This document shows, one piece after another, positions 29,179 through 37,513 of a stretch of DNA of 64,000 nt (the stretch's first letter is position 1; every line of letters starts with the position of its first letter). The notes under the pieces were generated by a model. It was not told the origin of the DNA and searched no databases. It saw nothing but the letters and a program-made list of their open reading frames with translations. The DNA comes from Leptospiraceae bacterium. Its GTDB lineage: Bacteria; Spirochaetota; Leptospiria; Leptospirales; Leptospiraceae. The DNA is taken from positions 18,309-82,308 of the forward strand of contig JAGOHK010000010.1 in the NCBI GenBank assembly GCA_017996175.1. The letters are read 5' to 3'. The translations under genes were made by a program, and so were the position numbers.

Positions 29179-30356
29179 AGATTCGGATTTTCTAGAACGA
29201 TAGCGATTCCTTGCCCGCCTCCGATACAAAGTGAGGCTACTCCGTATTTAACTTTCCTACGTCTCATCTCATAAGCAAGTGTTAGAGTTACTCTAGCACC
29301 ACTTGCCCCAAGCGGATGTCCGATAGCAATGGCTCCCCCGTTTACGTTTGTGATTTCTGGATTAAGTCCAAGCTCTTTTTGAACAGCAAGGTATTGAGCG
29401 GCAAATGCTTCATTTACCTCAACAAGACCCATATCTTTCAAAGTCAAACCAGCAGATGCAAGAGCACGAGGAATTGCAAGAGCAGGACCAATTCCCATCT
29501 TAGCAGGATCACATCCGCTATGACCATAAGACTTAATAATCGCTAGAGGCTTTTTGCCTAACTTATCAGCGTAAGAACGAGAAGATACAATCACTGCCCC
29601 TGCACCGTCGTTGATACCTGACGCATTACCAGCAGTAACCGTTCCATCTTTTTTGAAAGCAGGCTTTAAAGAAGCCATTTTATCCTTAGAAGCTTTCCCA
29701 CGAATGAATTCATCTTTCTCAAATACGATAGGAGTTTTTCCTGGGAGGGTAATAGAGTGTATCTCCTCTTTCAATAAACCATCTAAAGTAGCTCTCTCGG
29801 CACGTTCTTGGGAAATCGCCGCCCAGTCGTCTTGTTCTTGACGAGAGATGCTGTATTGAACAGCAAGATTTTCCGCAGTCATTCCCATCGGAAGTTCCAC
29901 ATACATATCTGTCAAACCTTGGTTTAAACTATCTTCGAATTCTGCTGCACCGTATTTGATTCCCCAACGAGCATTTCGCACAACGTATGGAGCTTGGCTC
30001 ATAGACTCAGAACCTCCGGCTAACACGACACTAGCCTCATTTAAGTAAATTTTCTTCGCGGCGAGAATAATTGCTTCCATTCCAGAGCCACAAAGCCTGT
30101 TGACTGTAAGCGCTGGAGTTTCTACTTTCAGACCAGCTTTAAGACCGATATGTCTTGCGAGATAAATCGAATCTTTTCCAGAAGGAACTACATTCCCGAA
30201 AATACTTTCCCCAATATCACTTGCATTTACGCCCGCTTTAGCAATCGCAGCCTTAGCCACTTCCACACCCATTTCTGTGGCACCGAAATCTTTTAAAGTT
30301 CCGCCAAAACTCCCAAATGCGCTTCTCACGCCGTCAATGATTACCGCTTCTTCCAT
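29175..30356 (-). CDS. Acetyl-CoA C-acetyltransferase (thiolase)
   Basis: 393 residues, full length. Nucleophile C89 in [10 protein letters not shown]; catalytic His in [15 protein letters not shown]; second Cys in the C-terminal CIGGGQGIA. These are the three active-site signatures. The reaction is condensation of two acetyl-CoA or thiolysis of acetoacetyl-CoA, in fatty-acid degradation or synthesis. It is not flanked by other beta-oxidation genes here. Confidence 0.87.
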   Translation of the reverse strand: MEEAVIIDGVRSAFGSFGGTLKDFGATEMGVEVAKAAIAKAGVNASDIGESIFGNVVPSGKDSIYLARHIGLKAGLKVETPALTVNRLCGSGMEAIILAAKKIYLNEASVVLAGGSESMSQAPYVVRNARWGIKYGAAEFEDSLNQGLTDMYVELPMGMTAENLAVQYSISRQEQDDWAAISQERAERATLDGLLKEEIHSITLPGKTPIVFEKDEFIRGKASKDKMASLKPAFKKDGTVTAGNASGINDGAGAVIVSSRSYADKLGKKPLAIIKSYGHSGCDPAKMGIGPALAIPRALASAGLTLKDMGLVEVNEAFAAQYLAVQKELGLNPEITNVNGGAIAIGHPLGASGARVTLTLAYEMRRRKVKYGVASLCIGGGQGIAIVLENPNL

Positions 30357-30451
30357 CTTGTTTTCCTATGAAAATTTATTTAGTAAGAATACTTACATGA
30401 CATTTTTGTGTAAGGGCTTGATTTAGCAAGGAAATCTTGGTGGGGAAATTG

Positions 30452-30610
30452 GGGGCGTTGCGGCGACATTATTTTATTCGGTAATCGCGTAAATGAAGGC
30501 GCGAAAACGTTTTCGCGCCTTCATTTGCGCGATTACCGATATATCGCAAAACCGCCGCCGCGCTTTCCGCTCCAATGCTAAGAAGCATTTCCACTACAAT
30601 CGCTAACGCT
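30452..30610. repeat. Dispersed element with a 62-bp near-perfect palindrome
   Basis: Ends are GGGGCGTTGCGG (30452-30463) and ATCGCTAACGCT (30599-30610); the same two ends bound the element at 51246-51360. Inside, 30478-30539 is a loop-free palindrome of 31-bp arms with one T/G mismatch (30490/30527), centred on AACGTT. The 520-bp region 30357-30876 contains no gene; this element fills its middle. Confidence 0.75.
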
Positions 30611-30876
30611 ACGAGTAGTGAAACTTTTACCCAAGTGAGGATAATATTAATTATCCTTAATTATAAAAATCCCTTCCAATTTGGAACCCAGGGTTCCAAA
30701 TCTGATAAAAATTTTGCGGTTTCAACCCCTTTTTCGAACTAAGAAAAATTGAAATGAGCTAGTATTTCATTGACTCATTTGAATTTATTGGGGATTTTAT
30801 TGGCATACTTGCGGATAATCGGAAGTGAGCTCGTTTTGGTGAGTCATGTAAATAAATTATAGACGAAATGAACATT

Positions 30877-31152
30877 TTAATTTACATATACGATAGATAC
30901 ATGCTCACGCCAGAATTCCGTAAACGGCTTCGAAATATCGAAAGTCTTTTCTGATTTTCCTTTACCTTTCGATTTTATGGAAATACGAATTTTAAAACAG
31001 TGGTTACTGAAAGGTATCCCTTGTGCAGGATTTTCTTCTAAACTTAGAATTAATCCAGCTAGCTCTTCTTTTAATGATTTATATTTCTTGATTAATTTCT
31101 TAGATTGCTTCTCAAATATAGAAGTTGTCTTTATATCATAATGCAATTTCAT
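30877..31152 (-). pseudogene. RelE/ParE-like toxin, damaged C-terminus
   Basis: 91 residues. The first 60 follow the RelE-like pattern (FEKQSKKLIKKYKSLKEEL, LEENPAQGIPF, CFKIRISIKSKGKGKS). After KGKGKS, where the family has GG-x-R-V, about 15 unrelated residues (EKTFDISKPFTEFW) come in before HVSIVYVN, and then a stop. The same frame beyond the stop reads NVHFVYNL before a TGA, which looks like the rest of the last strand. So a short insertion plus a nonsense change has probably killed it. It overlaps the antitoxin gene by 4 bp. Confidence 0.6.
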
Positions 31153-31355
31153 AAAGATTTTAAAAAGTCTTTCGCACTTTTTAATTTAATTTTGCCTTTT
31201 TTAAAAGAGTTAATTTGATCTACTGAATCTTTTAAGTCTTTTAGAAGCTCTGCTTTTTGAGGTGTGATCGCAGTAGTTTTTACGAATGAAAAATTTTGTA
31301 AAACTTCAATTATAAAATCAGCTTTTTTATCTGGTACATCAATTAATACTTTCAT
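31149..31355 (-). CDS. Antitoxin of a RelE-type toxin-antitoxin pair
   Basis: 68 residues beginning MKVLIDVPDKKADFIIEVL, a strand-helix start seen in a family of short antitoxins paired with RelE-like toxins, followed by a basic helical tail (KSAKDFLKSL). It precedes and overlaps the damaged toxin, the usual antitoxin-toxin order. If the toxin is dead, the antitoxin may persist for autoregulation or cross-control. Confidence 0.6.
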   Translation of the reverse strand: MKVLIDVPDKKADFIIEVLQNFSFVKTTAITPQKAELLKDLKDSVDQINSFKKGKIKLKSAKDFLKSL

Positions 31356-31453
31356 ACTCTTAAATTAAACAATAAGCAATTTTATTTCAAGCCTTTTTAG
31401 TTCTTGCCTAACGTATATATAATTTATAAAATTAAATTTATAGGATGTAAACC

Positions 31454-31540
31454 ATGAAAACTCGTTATTCGAAATTTTTATCGAATCCAATCAAAGTAAA
31501 AGATTTTCATATCTATTCAAGAGATGAGCTTTATGCTTGA
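31454..31540 (+). CDS. Possible 28-residue peptide, doubtful
   Basis: ATG 31454 has AGGA about 8 bp upstream and encodes 28 residues (begins MKTRYSKFLSN, ends DELYA). It might be a relic of a short antitoxin-like protein or a chance frame. Its last 10 bp overlap the 3' end of the tandem antitoxin-like gene on the other strand. Listed because the RBS is fair. Confidence 0.2.
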   Translation: MKTRYSKFLSNPIKVKDFHIYSRDELYA

Positions 31541-31704
31541 CTCAATTCTTGGACATTGTTGAATTTTGGTAAATTCTCTCGCCATTTCGTATAATCAAAA
31601 TTATTTCTTTTGATGATAGAAATAAATCTTTCTGTTTCTAAACTGCCTAGACTTTGAAATAACACTTGGAAGGCTTGCATTTTAATTTCAGTATCAGATC
31701 GCAT
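31531..31704 (-). CDS. Second copy of the PIN-associated antitoxin-like protein, short
   Basis: 57 residues. It is a paralogue of the 72-residue protein next to it: both share the frame MRSDTEIK or MKTDSEIR, the ETERFISIIKR or DAERFITLIKR block and FDYTKWR-x-NL. It starts 3 bp after the stop of the first copy and lacks the C-terminal helix with the MTGREISKAAMEY motif. The shortening suggests decay after a tandem duplication. Confidence 0.55.
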   Translation of the reverse strand: MRSDTEIKMQAFQVLFQSLGSLETERFISIIKRNNFDYTKWRENLPKFNNVQELSQA

Positions 31705-31707
31705 AAT

Positions 31708-31926
31708 TTATTTTACTATTGAAACATCTTTAAGATTTTTCTGATATTCCATAGCCGCTTTACTAATTTCGCGACCGGTCATTCCAGTAAAAAGATTTTG
31801 TCTCCACTTAGTGTAATCAAAATTTTCTCTTTTTATGAGAGTAATAAATCTTTCAGCATCCAGATTATCCATATATTTTAAAAGGGTATTCATTCCCTCG
31901 TATCTTATCTCAGAATCAGTTTTCAT
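31708..31926 (-). CDS. Putative antitoxin partner of the PIN protein
   Basis: 72 residues, helical: AERFITLIKRENFDYTKWRQNLF then MTGREISKAAMEYQKNL. The overlap of 11 bp with the PIN gene and the frequent pairing of such short proteins with this type of PIN protein support an antitoxin role. Here it follows the toxin instead of preceding it. Confidence 0.5.
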   Translation of the reverse strand: MKTDSEIRYEGMNTLLKYMDNLDAERFITLIKRENFDYTKWRQNLFTGMTGREISKAAMEYQKNLKDVSIVK

Positions 31927-32362
31927 CTTGTTTCTCCTCGAAGAAATGTATAGGATTCATCAATCTTATTTCTTTTACCAAATTTTTTCTAGTCAAAATT
32001 CCATTGTCAGTAGTTAAAAAAATGTCTGCTTTTCCTTCAATCGCACAGGAAATATGTAAAGCATCTAAACTTTTAAAGCCTAATTCTTCTAAACTTTCCA
32101 TTCTAGTTAGAACAGCTTCATTTTCTAGAATGTTTTGGATAGCTAATTGTTTCCAAGATTGAATAGATAATCGTTTTTCATCTGAGGAATTACGAGAATT
32201 TTCAAAATCTAAAACATAAGACCATATTAATTCTATTTCTTTTATTTTAACCAAGTCTTGAATGAACTGTTTGGCTTCCGTTTCCAACTTAACCTTAGCT
32301 TGTGACTGCTCATCATAAGGTCGATTGAAACAACAATTATCTAAATAAATCCTCATCTTCAT
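31916..32362 (-). CDS. PIN domain protein, probable VapC-like toxin
   Basis: 148 residues. The PIN fold is seen from RIYLDNCCFNRP with D8, through an acidic ELIWSYVLDFE and DALHISCAIEGKADIFLTTDNGIL. The acidic positions (D8, the D in LDALHIS and D in TTDNG) are those of the metal-binding RNase centre. It would cut RNA or tRNA when free. Together with the two antitoxin-like genes it makes a three-gene cluster read leftward. Confidence 0.72.
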   Translation of the reverse strand: MKMRIYLDNCCFNRPYDEQSQAKVKLETEAKQFIQDLVKIKEIELIWSYVLDFENSRNSSDEKRLSIQSWKQLAIQNILENEAVLTRMESLEELGFKSLDALHISCAIEGKADIFLTTDNGILTRKNLVKEIRLMNPIHFFEEKQDEN

Positions 32363-32488
32363 CCTCTCTCCTCAATATCGACATTATCATCGCTTAGGAC
32401 GTTACACTCTTCCATTAACCATTCAACATTAATAATTAACCATTATCCTATATCCTCGGAATCTCTCTTGGAATTTTCTTGAATGTAA

Positions 32489-33127
32489 TTCGTTAGTAAT
32501 AACAATCCGGTTGGAGACTTTTTTTGTATTTCTTGTAAATCAGAATATGAATTAAAAAGTAAACGGGATTCTTTCTCTTTAAAAATAGTGGATGGCGCGT
32601 ATGAGACTATGATCCAAAGAATTAATTCAAGTAATAATCCACATTTCTTTTTTTTAAACTACTCATTCAAGAAATTAGAGGTTCAAAATTTTCTTGTGAT
32701 TCCTAAACATTATTTTGTAGATAGTATAATTCAAGAAAGGAAACCGTTAAGTAACAATGCGAGAAGAGCTGGCTGGATTGGTTGTAATATCCTTCTTCAA
32801 AATATTCCATCGACGGGCAAAATATTTCTAATTAAAAATGGTAGAGTTGAAAACAAAAGTAATGTTATTGCAACTTGGTCTAAAACTGCTTTTATTGGAA
32901 AGCAGAAGCTAGAGAGTAGAGGATGGGCTATTGAAATATTAAATTTAATTGAAAAAATCAGTGAAAATGAATTTAACCTAAATCAAATGTATTCTTTCGA
33001 AGGTTTATTAAAAAAGAAATTTCCAAATAACAATTTTATAAAAGATAAAATACGACAACAACTGCAAGTATTAAGAGATAAAGGATTACTCGAATTTAAA
33101 GGCAACGGAATTTATAGAAAAATTTAA
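32489..33127 (+). pseudogene. DpnI/Dam-replacing type restriction endonuclease, 5' end lost
   Basis: The frame is open from 32489 and reads NNNPVGDFFC, then C-x5-ELKSK, then DGAYETMIQRI, SSNNPHFFFLNYS, LVIPKHYF, RRAGWIGCNIL and ends KIRQQLQVLRDKGLLEF, which is the Dam-replacing family with its winged-helix end. The catalytic triad is spaced as in DpnI: D (32516), E (32549), K (32555). A TAA at 32486-32488 blocks the frame upstream, and the first canonical start (GTG 32588) is after the triad, so any product is inactive. A cysteine pair of the missing zinc ribbon is still seen in another frame, which points to a frameshift. Confidence 0.65.
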
Positions 33128-33591
33128 TTTACAAGCAACTTCAAATTAGCCTGTTCGTTGTCATCAATGCAAACAAAAATCCCTCCATCATCCGTCATAA
33201 GTTTATGCAGTAACTGCAAACGTGGATACATCATACAGAGCCATTTGTCATGACGACTTAGGTCTTCGCCTTCTTTGCCGACGACTTGGGAAAGCCATTT
33301 TTTAATTTTGGGATCGTTTACGTTGTCATTGTAAATCCAGTTTTCGTTTCCAGTGTTATACGGAGGGTCGATGCAGATACACTTGATTCGCCCCTCGTAT
33401 TCAGGAAGAAGGCTTTTGAGTGCTTCCAGATTGTCGCCGTGGATGATTTTGTTGCCACTGAGTTCGGTCGCTAGCCCTGGCGAGCGGAGTCGAAGCGACG
33501 GATACGAGTATTTATGCTCAAGAGTCCTAAACGGAACATCTCTGTGGTGGTTTATGACTTTTTCTTTTCCAATCCAATGTAGAGTAGGCAT
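33124..33591 (-). pseudogene. Type III DNA methyltransferase Mod, truncated
   Basis: 155 residues against about 550-650 for Mod proteins. The N-terminal part of the family is clear: HGDNLEALKSLLPEY, CICIDPPYNTGNENW with the DPPY catalytic motif, then HDKWLCMMYPRLQLLHKLMTDDGGIFVCIDD. It ends with a stop in the middle of the methylase fold, 4 bp inside the stop of the endonuclease pseudogene on the opposite strand. The SAM and target-recognition parts are gone, so it is dead. An insert within residues 30-43 (SLRLRSPGLATEL) comes from a dispersed repeat. Confidence 0.7.
33464..33502. repeat. Palindromic dispersed repeat inside mod
   Basis: TCGGTCGCT (33464-33472) and AGCGACGGA (33494-33502) are near-complementary around a GAGCGGAGTCGAAG core of the ubiquitous TGAGCGAAGTCGAAG type. 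It lies in the truncated mod frame and is translated as part of it without a frame break. Confidence 0.5.
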
Positions 33592-33992
33592 TAATCATAG
33601 TTTTTTGGAAATGTTAAGAATGACAAGTAAAATCCCCCCCGACGAAGGCGTTGGATTTGTGACCAAGCAAATGGGGGTGAAAAAGGGGGTTTTTTAGGAT
33701 TCAATCCACACATCAATAAACAGCAAGCCTACCATCTTTGCAAATTTCAAACGATGTTGTCCGTCCTTTAAACTTACAAGACTTTGCCGCTCGAATGATT
33801 ATAGTATATGAAACAAAATCTATTTCTTATCTTTATGAAAATAATCCCAAATAGAAATACCTGCCGCTACGATATTGAGAACAACTAAAAAAACATCAAT
33901 AATTGATTTCCATTCATTATATGTTTGGAGAAGTCTCCACTTTTGTAAAATTGAAGGGCAGAGAGAAAATTAGAAAGATTAATTTATTCATT
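33592..33992. other. Gene-free stretch before the Fic gene
   Basis: 401 bp. It has a run of C at 33634-33640 and a copy of the dispersed repeat of 16536-16567 (33644-33677, GAAGGCG-x-TGG and GACCAAGCAAA). A frame without a start codon (33820 to about 33966, minus strand) could encode a short membrane-like peptide; I do not count it. Nothing else is supported. Confidence 0.4.
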
Positions 33993-35123
33993 TCATCTAA
34001 ATAATTTGATATAACTATCGAAAGAAAAAATTCTATTTCTTTTAAAGCCCGTTTTTTCAATCAATATTTGTGATTTCATAAAATCATCAATCAGTCGAAG
34101 AGCAGTCGAAACGTTAACCGAAAGAGCTTTTGCTATATCACCTGCGTCTGCGACTGGATTCGTAAATAGAAATTGTAATAGGGATTTTGCTAAGGGTTGT
34201 TTTTTTCCTAGGGAGCCAATTTTATTTTCTGTCTCAGTTCTTAATGTAATGATATATTTGAATGTCTGAATTGAATTTTCGGAAGTACTACGAACACCTT
34301 CTAAAAAAAATTTTAGCCATTGGACTAAGTCGTTATGCGTCCTAACACGAGTTAAGTTGTCATAATAATACGATTTATTTTTTTCAAAGTATGCAGAAAG
34401 ATATAAAGTTGGTTTAAACAAAAGTTGATTGCTTACTAAAAAAAGCGTTATGAGCAAACGCCCAATACGACCGTTTCCATCAAGGAACGGGTGAATTGTT
34501 TCAAATTGGTAATGAGCGATTCCAATTTTTATTAATGGTGGAACAGGAGTATTTTCATTATTTAAAAACTTTTCCAAATCAGACATTAAATCGTTCACGG
34601 AATCGTGATGTGGTGGAATAAAAACTGCATCTTTCAAACTGCTTCCACCAATCCAATTTTGGCTTTGGCGAAATTCACCGGGTAACTTCGATGTGCCGCG
34701 CACACCTTGCAAAAGAGTTTTATGTGTTTGTCTTAACAAACGATTACTCAGAGGAAATGTTTTTAGACTCTCGATTGCTTGGTTCATGGACTGGACATAG
34801 TTTTGTACTTCCTGCCAATCATCTTTTTTTTCTGGCTGAATGTTTTCTTCTTTTTGAACAGCGTCATCTATGTTAGTCTGCGTTCCTTCTATCCGACTAC
34901 TTTCTGTTCCTTCTTTAAAGACATGCATTTTTATGAAAAAATCAATATCGGGTATCAACTGAGAAAATGCATTTAACTCGCCCAATTTAAGACTAGCATC
35001 ACTTAAAAGCATAATTAATTCGGCATCGTCTATTCGCCAAGGTATATCTACATAATTTGGCTCAAAACTCTTGTAGTTAAATCTTTGGAGAAGTTTTCCC
35101 GATTTAAAGTTGCCTATTTTCAT
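33993..35123 (-). CDS. Fic family protein with helix-turn-helix tail
   Basis: 376 residues. Fic motif HPFLDGNGRIGR at 211-222 is complete, so it can transfer AMP or a related nucleotide to target proteins. An inhibitory-type helix SSRIEG at 75-80, (S/T)xxxE(G/N), is on the N-terminal side as in class II Fic proteins. The last 70 residues (AGDIAKALSVNVSTALRLIDDF) form a winged helix-turn-helix, so it may bind its own promoter. Two operator-like repeats lie upstream. Unlike its neighbours it looks intact. Confidence 0.82.
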   Translation of the reverse strand: MKIGNFKSGKLLQRFNYKSFEPNYVDIPWRIDDAELIMLLSDASLKLGELNAFSQLIPDIDFFIKMHVFKEGTESSRIEGTQTNIDDAVQKEENIQPEKKDDWQEVQNYVQSMNQAIESLKTFPLSNRLLRQTHKTLLQGVRGTSKLPGEFRQSQNWIGGSSLKDAVFIPPHHDSVNDLMSDLEKFLNNENTPVPPLIKIGIAHYQFETIHPFLDGNGRIGRLLITLFLVSNQLLFKPTLYLSAYFEKNKSYYYDNLTRVRTHNDLVQWLKFFLEGVRSTSENSIQTFKYIITLRTETENKIGSLGKKQPLAKSLLQFLFTNPVADAGDIAKALSVNVSTALRLIDDFMKSQILIEKTGFKRNRIFSFDSYIKLFR

Positions 35124-35129
35124 TATTAG

Positions 35130-35208
35130 TTACTCGGTTTCCTGCAAGTATAATTTTCTATATTTGCACTTACTCGGTTTCCTGCAAGTATAATTTTCTA
35201 TATTTGCA
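35130..35208 (-). promoter_or_regulatory. Two tandem operator-like dyads upstream of Fic
   Basis: A 39-bp sequence is repeated exactly at 35130-35168 and 35170-35208 (period 40). Each copy holds a dyad, TGCAAGTATA with its partner TATATTTGCA (10-bp half-sites, one mismatch). On the minus strand each copy offers a TATACT -10-like box and TTGCA-rich context. The dyads begin 7 bp upstream of the Fic start, fitting autoregulation by the C-terminal helix-turn-helix of Fic. They might also serve the plus-strand gene at 35313. Confidence 0.55.
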
Positions 35209-35312
35209 GTTTAGGAGAATAGCATGGTTAATGCTTTTACATACTCCTAAATATCTTAAGCTCTTCATAAGTTTGCATTGACTAGTATTGGCAGGGAATC
35301 AATAATTTATCA

Positions 35313-36212
35313 ATGAATATAAAATTCAAAATCATACTACTATCTCTCTTTCTATTCACAATTTCCCTTTCACCCGAAGACATACGAATCGTATATAGCT
35401 CTAACTTAACCGGAAACCTATATTCTTGTATTTGTGGATTGAAACTTTCTGTTGGTCTCGCAAAGAGAGCAAGCTTTTTAAAACAAATCGGTGTAAATCC
35501 AAGCAAAGACATTTTAGTTGATACAGGAAATTCTTTAGATGTCAAAAGTTCTACTGATAAAGCGAATGCGATTTTCGAATCCTTTCAGAAATTGGGTTAT
35601 CACGCAGTAGGAATTGGAGTGAATGATTTACAGGAAAATACTATTTCCATTTTAGAGGATAATCGTTATCAAACCCAATCGGCTAATTTATTTCAAAAGG
35701 GATTTTTTAGGACAAGTTCTTTTGGGAAACAGATTACTTATCTCAAACGGGAAGACAAAACTTATGGAATAATCAATCTTACTAGTCCAACAATCCTCTA
35801 CAATCTTCCCAGTGAAGTTAAATCGAAATTAGTTGTACAAAACCTAGAAACTACTCTTTCCAAACTGACTTCCTCACAAGGAGAAATGAAAGCGGATAAC
35901 TGGATTATTCTCCTAAATGGTAGTAAAGAGGAAGCTTTAAAGTTAGCTTCTCTCAATTCCAACTTCCTATTAATTTACGGTGGGGAAAAAAACTCTGCTT
36001 CCCCCAAAAGCGGCTATTCGGAAGTAAACGGTGTGCGGATTTATTCCACTGGAGATTTGCTCGGAGACAAACTAGGAATAATTACTCTCACCGAACAAAC
36101 AAAAGGATATACCGTAAAATCCTCCGAAGTCATCGAAATGAACATAGACAAGTTAACCGACTCAGCGGAAATTCTTTCCATAATGAAAAAATACAATATT
36201 AAACCTGAATAA
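35313..36212 (+). CDS. Exported 5'-nucleotidase-like protein, catalytic motifs lost
   Basis: 299 residues with a signal peptide (about 1-20). It follows the metallophosphoesterase/5'-nucleotidase fold: [15 protein letters not shown] (where family members have a D-x-H/N start and a GNL-x-C-x-C stretch), [17 protein letters not shown] in place of DxGD, and GIGVNDLQ in place of GNHE. The metal-binding His and Asp are therefore replaced. It is probably a periplasmic binding or scaffold protein that no longer cuts phosphate. It is the same strand as the VOC gene 59 bp ahead. Confidence 0.55.
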   Translation: MNIKFKIILLSLFLFTISLSPEDIRIVYSSNLTGNLYSCICGLKLSVGLAKRASFLKQIGVNPSKDILVDTGNSLDVKSSTDKANAIFESFQKLGYHAVGIGVNDLQENTISILEDNRYQTQSANLFQKGFFRTSSFGKQITYLKREDKTYGIINLTSPTILYNLPSEVKSKLVVQNLETTLSKLTSSQGEMKADNWIILLNGSKEEALKLASLNSNFLLIYGGEKNSASPKSGYSEVNGVRIYSTGDLLGDKLGIITLTEQTKGYTVKSSEVIEMNIDKLTDSAEILSIMKKYNIKPE

Positions 36213-36271
36213 TTCTCTTGCCTTATTGGTTAATTAGAAAATTTTGTAACTACTTAATTCTAGGAGCATTT

Positions 36272-36736
36272 ATGAGACCATTTAAAGTTTTAGGAATTCA
36301 ACAAATTGCGATAGGCAATGAAAACAAAGACAAACTCAGTAAGTTTTGGGGTGACATCATGGGACTTACAAAAGTTGGAAATTATAAAAGTGAAAAAGAA
36401 AACGTAGACGAAGACATTTACAAAATTGGAAATGGGAATTTTGCTGTTGAAGTTGACTTGATGATGCCAATTGATCCCAACAAAAGTCCCAAAGTTCACG
36501 ATCCAAAATTAAATCATATTGGACTTTGGATTGATGATTTGCAAGCTTGCGTTAAATGGCTAACAGAGCAAGGTGTTCGTTTTACTCCGGGTGGAATTAG
36601 AAAAGGGGCAAGTGGTTTTGACGTATGTTTTATTCACCCAAAGGGTAATGAAGAGTTTCCGCTCTGTTCAGAAGGTGTGCTTGTGGAATTGGTGCAGGCT
36701 CCTCCCGAAGTAGTAAAGGCATTTATCAGTCTGTAG
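36272..36736 (+). CDS. VOC superfamily (glyoxalase/dioxygenase fold) protein
   Basis: I choose ATG 36272 (154 residues) because TAGGAG is 5 bp upstream. Two beta-alpha-beta-beta units are visible: [11 protein letters not shown], then a [22 protein letters not shown], and [25 protein letters not shown], then [16 protein letters not shown]. The metal ligands would be Q at the first position (QIAIG), E (VEVDL), H (NHIGL) and E (VELVQ), so the first His is replaced by Gln. Substrate unknown; related proteins are annotated as glyoxalases or methylmalonyl-CoA epimerase-like. Confidence 0.72.
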   Translation: MRPFKVLGIQQIAIGNENKDKLSKFWGDIMGLTKVGNYKSEKENVDEDIYKIGNGNFAVEVDLMMPIDPNKSPKVHDPKLNHIGLWIDDLQACVKWLTEQGVRFTPGGIRKGASGFDVCFIHPKGNEEFPLCSEGVLVELVQAPPEVVKAFISL

Positions 36737-36770
36737 GAATCTTTTTAAAAAACAAGAAAAATAATGAGGT

Positions 36771-36886
36771 TTGGGGCGACTTGTGCTGAGTAGAGTCGAA
36801 GCATTAGCCCCAAGTCACCGACAGGCAATCCCAATCTACTTTAGCTTTCTAATCAGCACGAGCGTGTGAAACGAGATTAGAAAGCT
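36771..36886. repeat. Two dyads between the VOC and LolA-like genes
   Basis: TTGGGGC (36771-36777) with GCCCCAA (36807-36813), and AGCTTTCTAATC (36843-36854) with GATTAGAAAGCT (36875-36886), both perfect. The first encloses a GTGCTGAGTAGAGTCGAAGC core of the dispersed palindromic type. The second is a possible terminator or promoter-proximal dyad for the LolA-like gene 60 bp on. Confidence 0.45.
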
Positions 36887-36945
36887 GGGTATTCGATACA
36901 AAAATATTAATTGTAGTATAACCCCTAAGCCTGTACGTTGAAAAA

Positions 36946-37512
36946 ATGAAATTTTTCTCTCTAATTTTTGCTATATTTTTAAGCATTTCTCTCTCTGCCG
37001 AATCAGGGGAGGAATTATTAAATAGCATTGTCGGGACAATGAATAGTTTTGAAAGCTTTAGAGCAAATATATCTATTGATGGACTCTCTGGATCCATCTC
37101 CTATAAAAGACCAGGGAGTTTAAATGTAAAATTTTCCGACGGTCGGGTTTTATCGGGAAATGGAAGGCATCTTTGGATTTACTCTCCTGCCCGTGGGATC
37201 GCCGGAAAACAAGACCTGAAGGGACTCACTGGCGGAATCGGGGGTTTGCTCTCTGGCTACGAAACTGTCACTGCTTCAGGAAAAGTCTTGAAACTTAAAT
37301 CAGATACGAAATATTATGAGGAAATTATTGTCAGTGTTACGCCGAATAATATAATAAAGTCTCTGAAATTAAAAGCAAAAGGCAGGTCTGATTTTATGGA
37401 TATCAGTTTTTCGGGAGTTCAAACCAATATTGGACTTTCTTCTAGTATATTCAATTTTCATCCTCCAGCTAATGCGCAAATTGTAGAGAATCCTTTGAAC
37501 CAGAGGGAATAA
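36946..37512 (+). CDS. LolA-like outer-membrane lipoprotein carrier
   Basis: 188 residues with a signal peptide (about 1-18). The mature chain follows the LolA half-barrel: MNSFESFRANISIDGLSGSISYKRPGSLNVKFSDG, then HLWIYSPARGIAGKQDL, then strands to FNFHPPANAQIVEN. LolA shuttles lipoproteins through the periplasm. It is shorter than many LolA proteins but complete. The next gene starts 1 bp after the stop, so they form an operon. Confidence 0.6.
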   Translation: MKFFSLIFAIFLSISLSAESGEELLNSIVGTMNSFESFRANISIDGLSGSISYKRPGSLNVKFSDGRVLSGNGRHLWIYSPARGIAGKQDLKGLTGGIGGLLSGYETVTASGKVLKLKSDTKYYEEIIVSVTPNNIIKSLKLKAKGRSDFMDISFSGVQTNIGLSSSIFNFHPPANAQIVENPLNQRE

Positions 37513-37513
37513 T

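Noticed and set aside
32436..32670. Open minus-strand frame opposite the endonuclease remnant
   Set aside because: No start codon; the plus-strand reading with the D-E-K triad explains the sequence.
33820..33966. Minus-strand frame coding a short membrane-like peptide (ends FHKDKK)
   Set aside because: No canonical start codon before it; possible relic only.
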